From: Oscillospiraceae bacterium
Lineage (GTDB): Bacteria > Bacillota > Clostridia > Oscillospirales > Acutalibacteraceae
Direction: 5' to 3'
Assembly: GCA_019417045.1 (NCBI GenBank)
Contig: DXWE01000028.1
Location: 1 to 14,430, forward strand
Length of the DNA: 14,430 bases
How positions within the stretch are numbered: the stretch's first letter is position 1; each line of letters starts with the position of its first letter. Shown piece after piece: positions 14,226-14,430 of this stretch. The translations under genes were made by a program, and so were the position numbers. The notes under the pieces are model-generated. The model searched no databases. It was not told the DNA's origin and saw only the letters and a program-made list of their open reading frames with translations.

Positions 14226-14254
14226 AGTATAACAAAAATTTTCTCTTATTACCA
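14226..14254 (-). promoter_or_regulatory. Probable ppdK promoter with extended -10
   Basis: Read on the - strand, TGTTATACT carries an extended -10 (TG, one base, TATACT at 14226-14231). A weak -35 (TGGTAA, 14249-14254) lies 17 bases further upstream. This would give a leader of about 80 bases that contains the GC-rich hairpin. Confidence 0.5.
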
Positions 14255-14346
14255 GATTTTTGAGGGCGTTTCTGTAAATTTTACCCTTTATACAGAGTTG
14301 CAAACCCCATTTTGTGGCTTACTGGTCAATTCGCGCAACTTTTTTC
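14255..14346. other. AT-rich intergenic stretch upstream of ppdK
   Basis: No open reading frame or RNA gene is apparent. The stretch contains an odd-centred palindrome GTAAA-T-TTTAC (14274-14284) and one copy of TTGCAAA (14298-14304); TTGCAAA recurs at 14347-14353 in the + strand promoter-like region. It separates the ppdK promoter from that region and probably holds control sites for both directions. Confidence 0.4.
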
Positions 14347-14405
14347 TTGCAAATTTGCGGCCGCTGTGCCATACTATACAATTGGGAAAAATTGTGACAT
14401 TCCCA
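14347..14405 (+). promoter_or_regulatory. Promoter-like region with overlapping inverted repeats, for a gene beyond the right edge
   Basis: Two sigma-A-like readings overlap: TTGCAA (14347-14352) with CATACT 17 bases later, or TTTGCG (14354-14359) with TACAAT (14377-14382). The first -35 overlaps the perfect palindrome GCAAATTTGC (14349-14358). The TACAAT overlaps an inverted repeat ACAATT/AATTGT (14378-14383 and 14390-14395). A further repeat TGGGAA/TTCCCA spans 14383-14405. Such layering suggests operator sites, but no regulator can be named and no start codon is visible before the edge. Confidence 0.4.
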
Positions 14406-14430
14406 TACGGACAGGCGGGGCGGCAGCAGC

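Noticed and set aside
14378..14405. Rex- or CRP-type operator suggested by TTGTGACA
   Set aside because: Only a half-site resembles these operators; the second half needed for a dimeric site is absent, so no regulator is named.
1..14430. CRISPR arrays, tRNA/rRNA genes, transposases or phage genes
   Set aside because: No regularly spaced repeats, cloverleaf-like sequences, transposase motifs or terminal inverted repeats were seen by eye in any gap or gene.

Overview
The window looks like a piece of a Gram-positive chromosome close to the replication origin, probably from an anaerobic member of the Clostridia (a Ruminococcaceae/Oscillospiraceae-like lineage). Three things suggest this: the Firmicutes order dnaN-yaaA-recF-remB-gyrB-gyrA, strong AGGAGG-type ribosome binding sites in GC-rich coding sequence, and a pyruvate phosphate dikinase typical of fermentative anaerobes. 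The taxonomic placement is inferred from gene order and protein motifs; no search was run.

Left part (1-8672, all + strand). The 3' end of dnaN (sliding clamp) overlaps yaaA (S4 RNA-binding protein), which overlaps recF, both through ATGA junctions. Close behind come remB (DUF370) and gyrB. Between gyrB and gyrA, where many Firmicutes have the two gyrase genes adjacent or separated only by short genes, sit two membrane-protein genes. They appear to carry three related YcxB-like modules (two membrane segments followed by a small beta-rich domain). After a 125-base leader comes gyrA. Both gyrase subunits carry non-standard residues at positions known for quinolone interaction: Ala at the GyrA Ser83 position and Trp at the GyrB Lys447 position (E. 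coli numbering). A perfect 34-base palindrome ends the block and can serve the converging gene as well.

Middle part (8759-11405). A PHP-domain phosphoesterase of the histidinol-phosphatase type lies on the - strand. It is divergent from a two-gene + strand operon: an 89-residue ACT-domain protein (UPF0237) and a 452-residue UPF0210/DUF711 protein. Opposed promoter-like sequences lie in the 146-base gap, and a strong intrinsic terminator follows the operon. The molecular role of this conserved pair is not known to me.

Right part (11440-14430). Pyruvate phosphate dikinase (ppdK) lies on the - strand with its own terminator, a promoter-like sequence and a leader containing a GC-rich hairpin. 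The last 130 bases are AT-rich and hold a second, + strand promoter-like region with overlapping inverted repeats, pointing to a gene outside the window.

The left block is a DNA replication, repair and topology cluster. The right half is metabolic and of partly unknown function. I found no RNA genes, CRISPR arrays, transposases or phage genes. The least explained parts are the YcxB-like insertion in the gyrase operon, the UPF0237-UPF0210 pair and the control region at the right edge.
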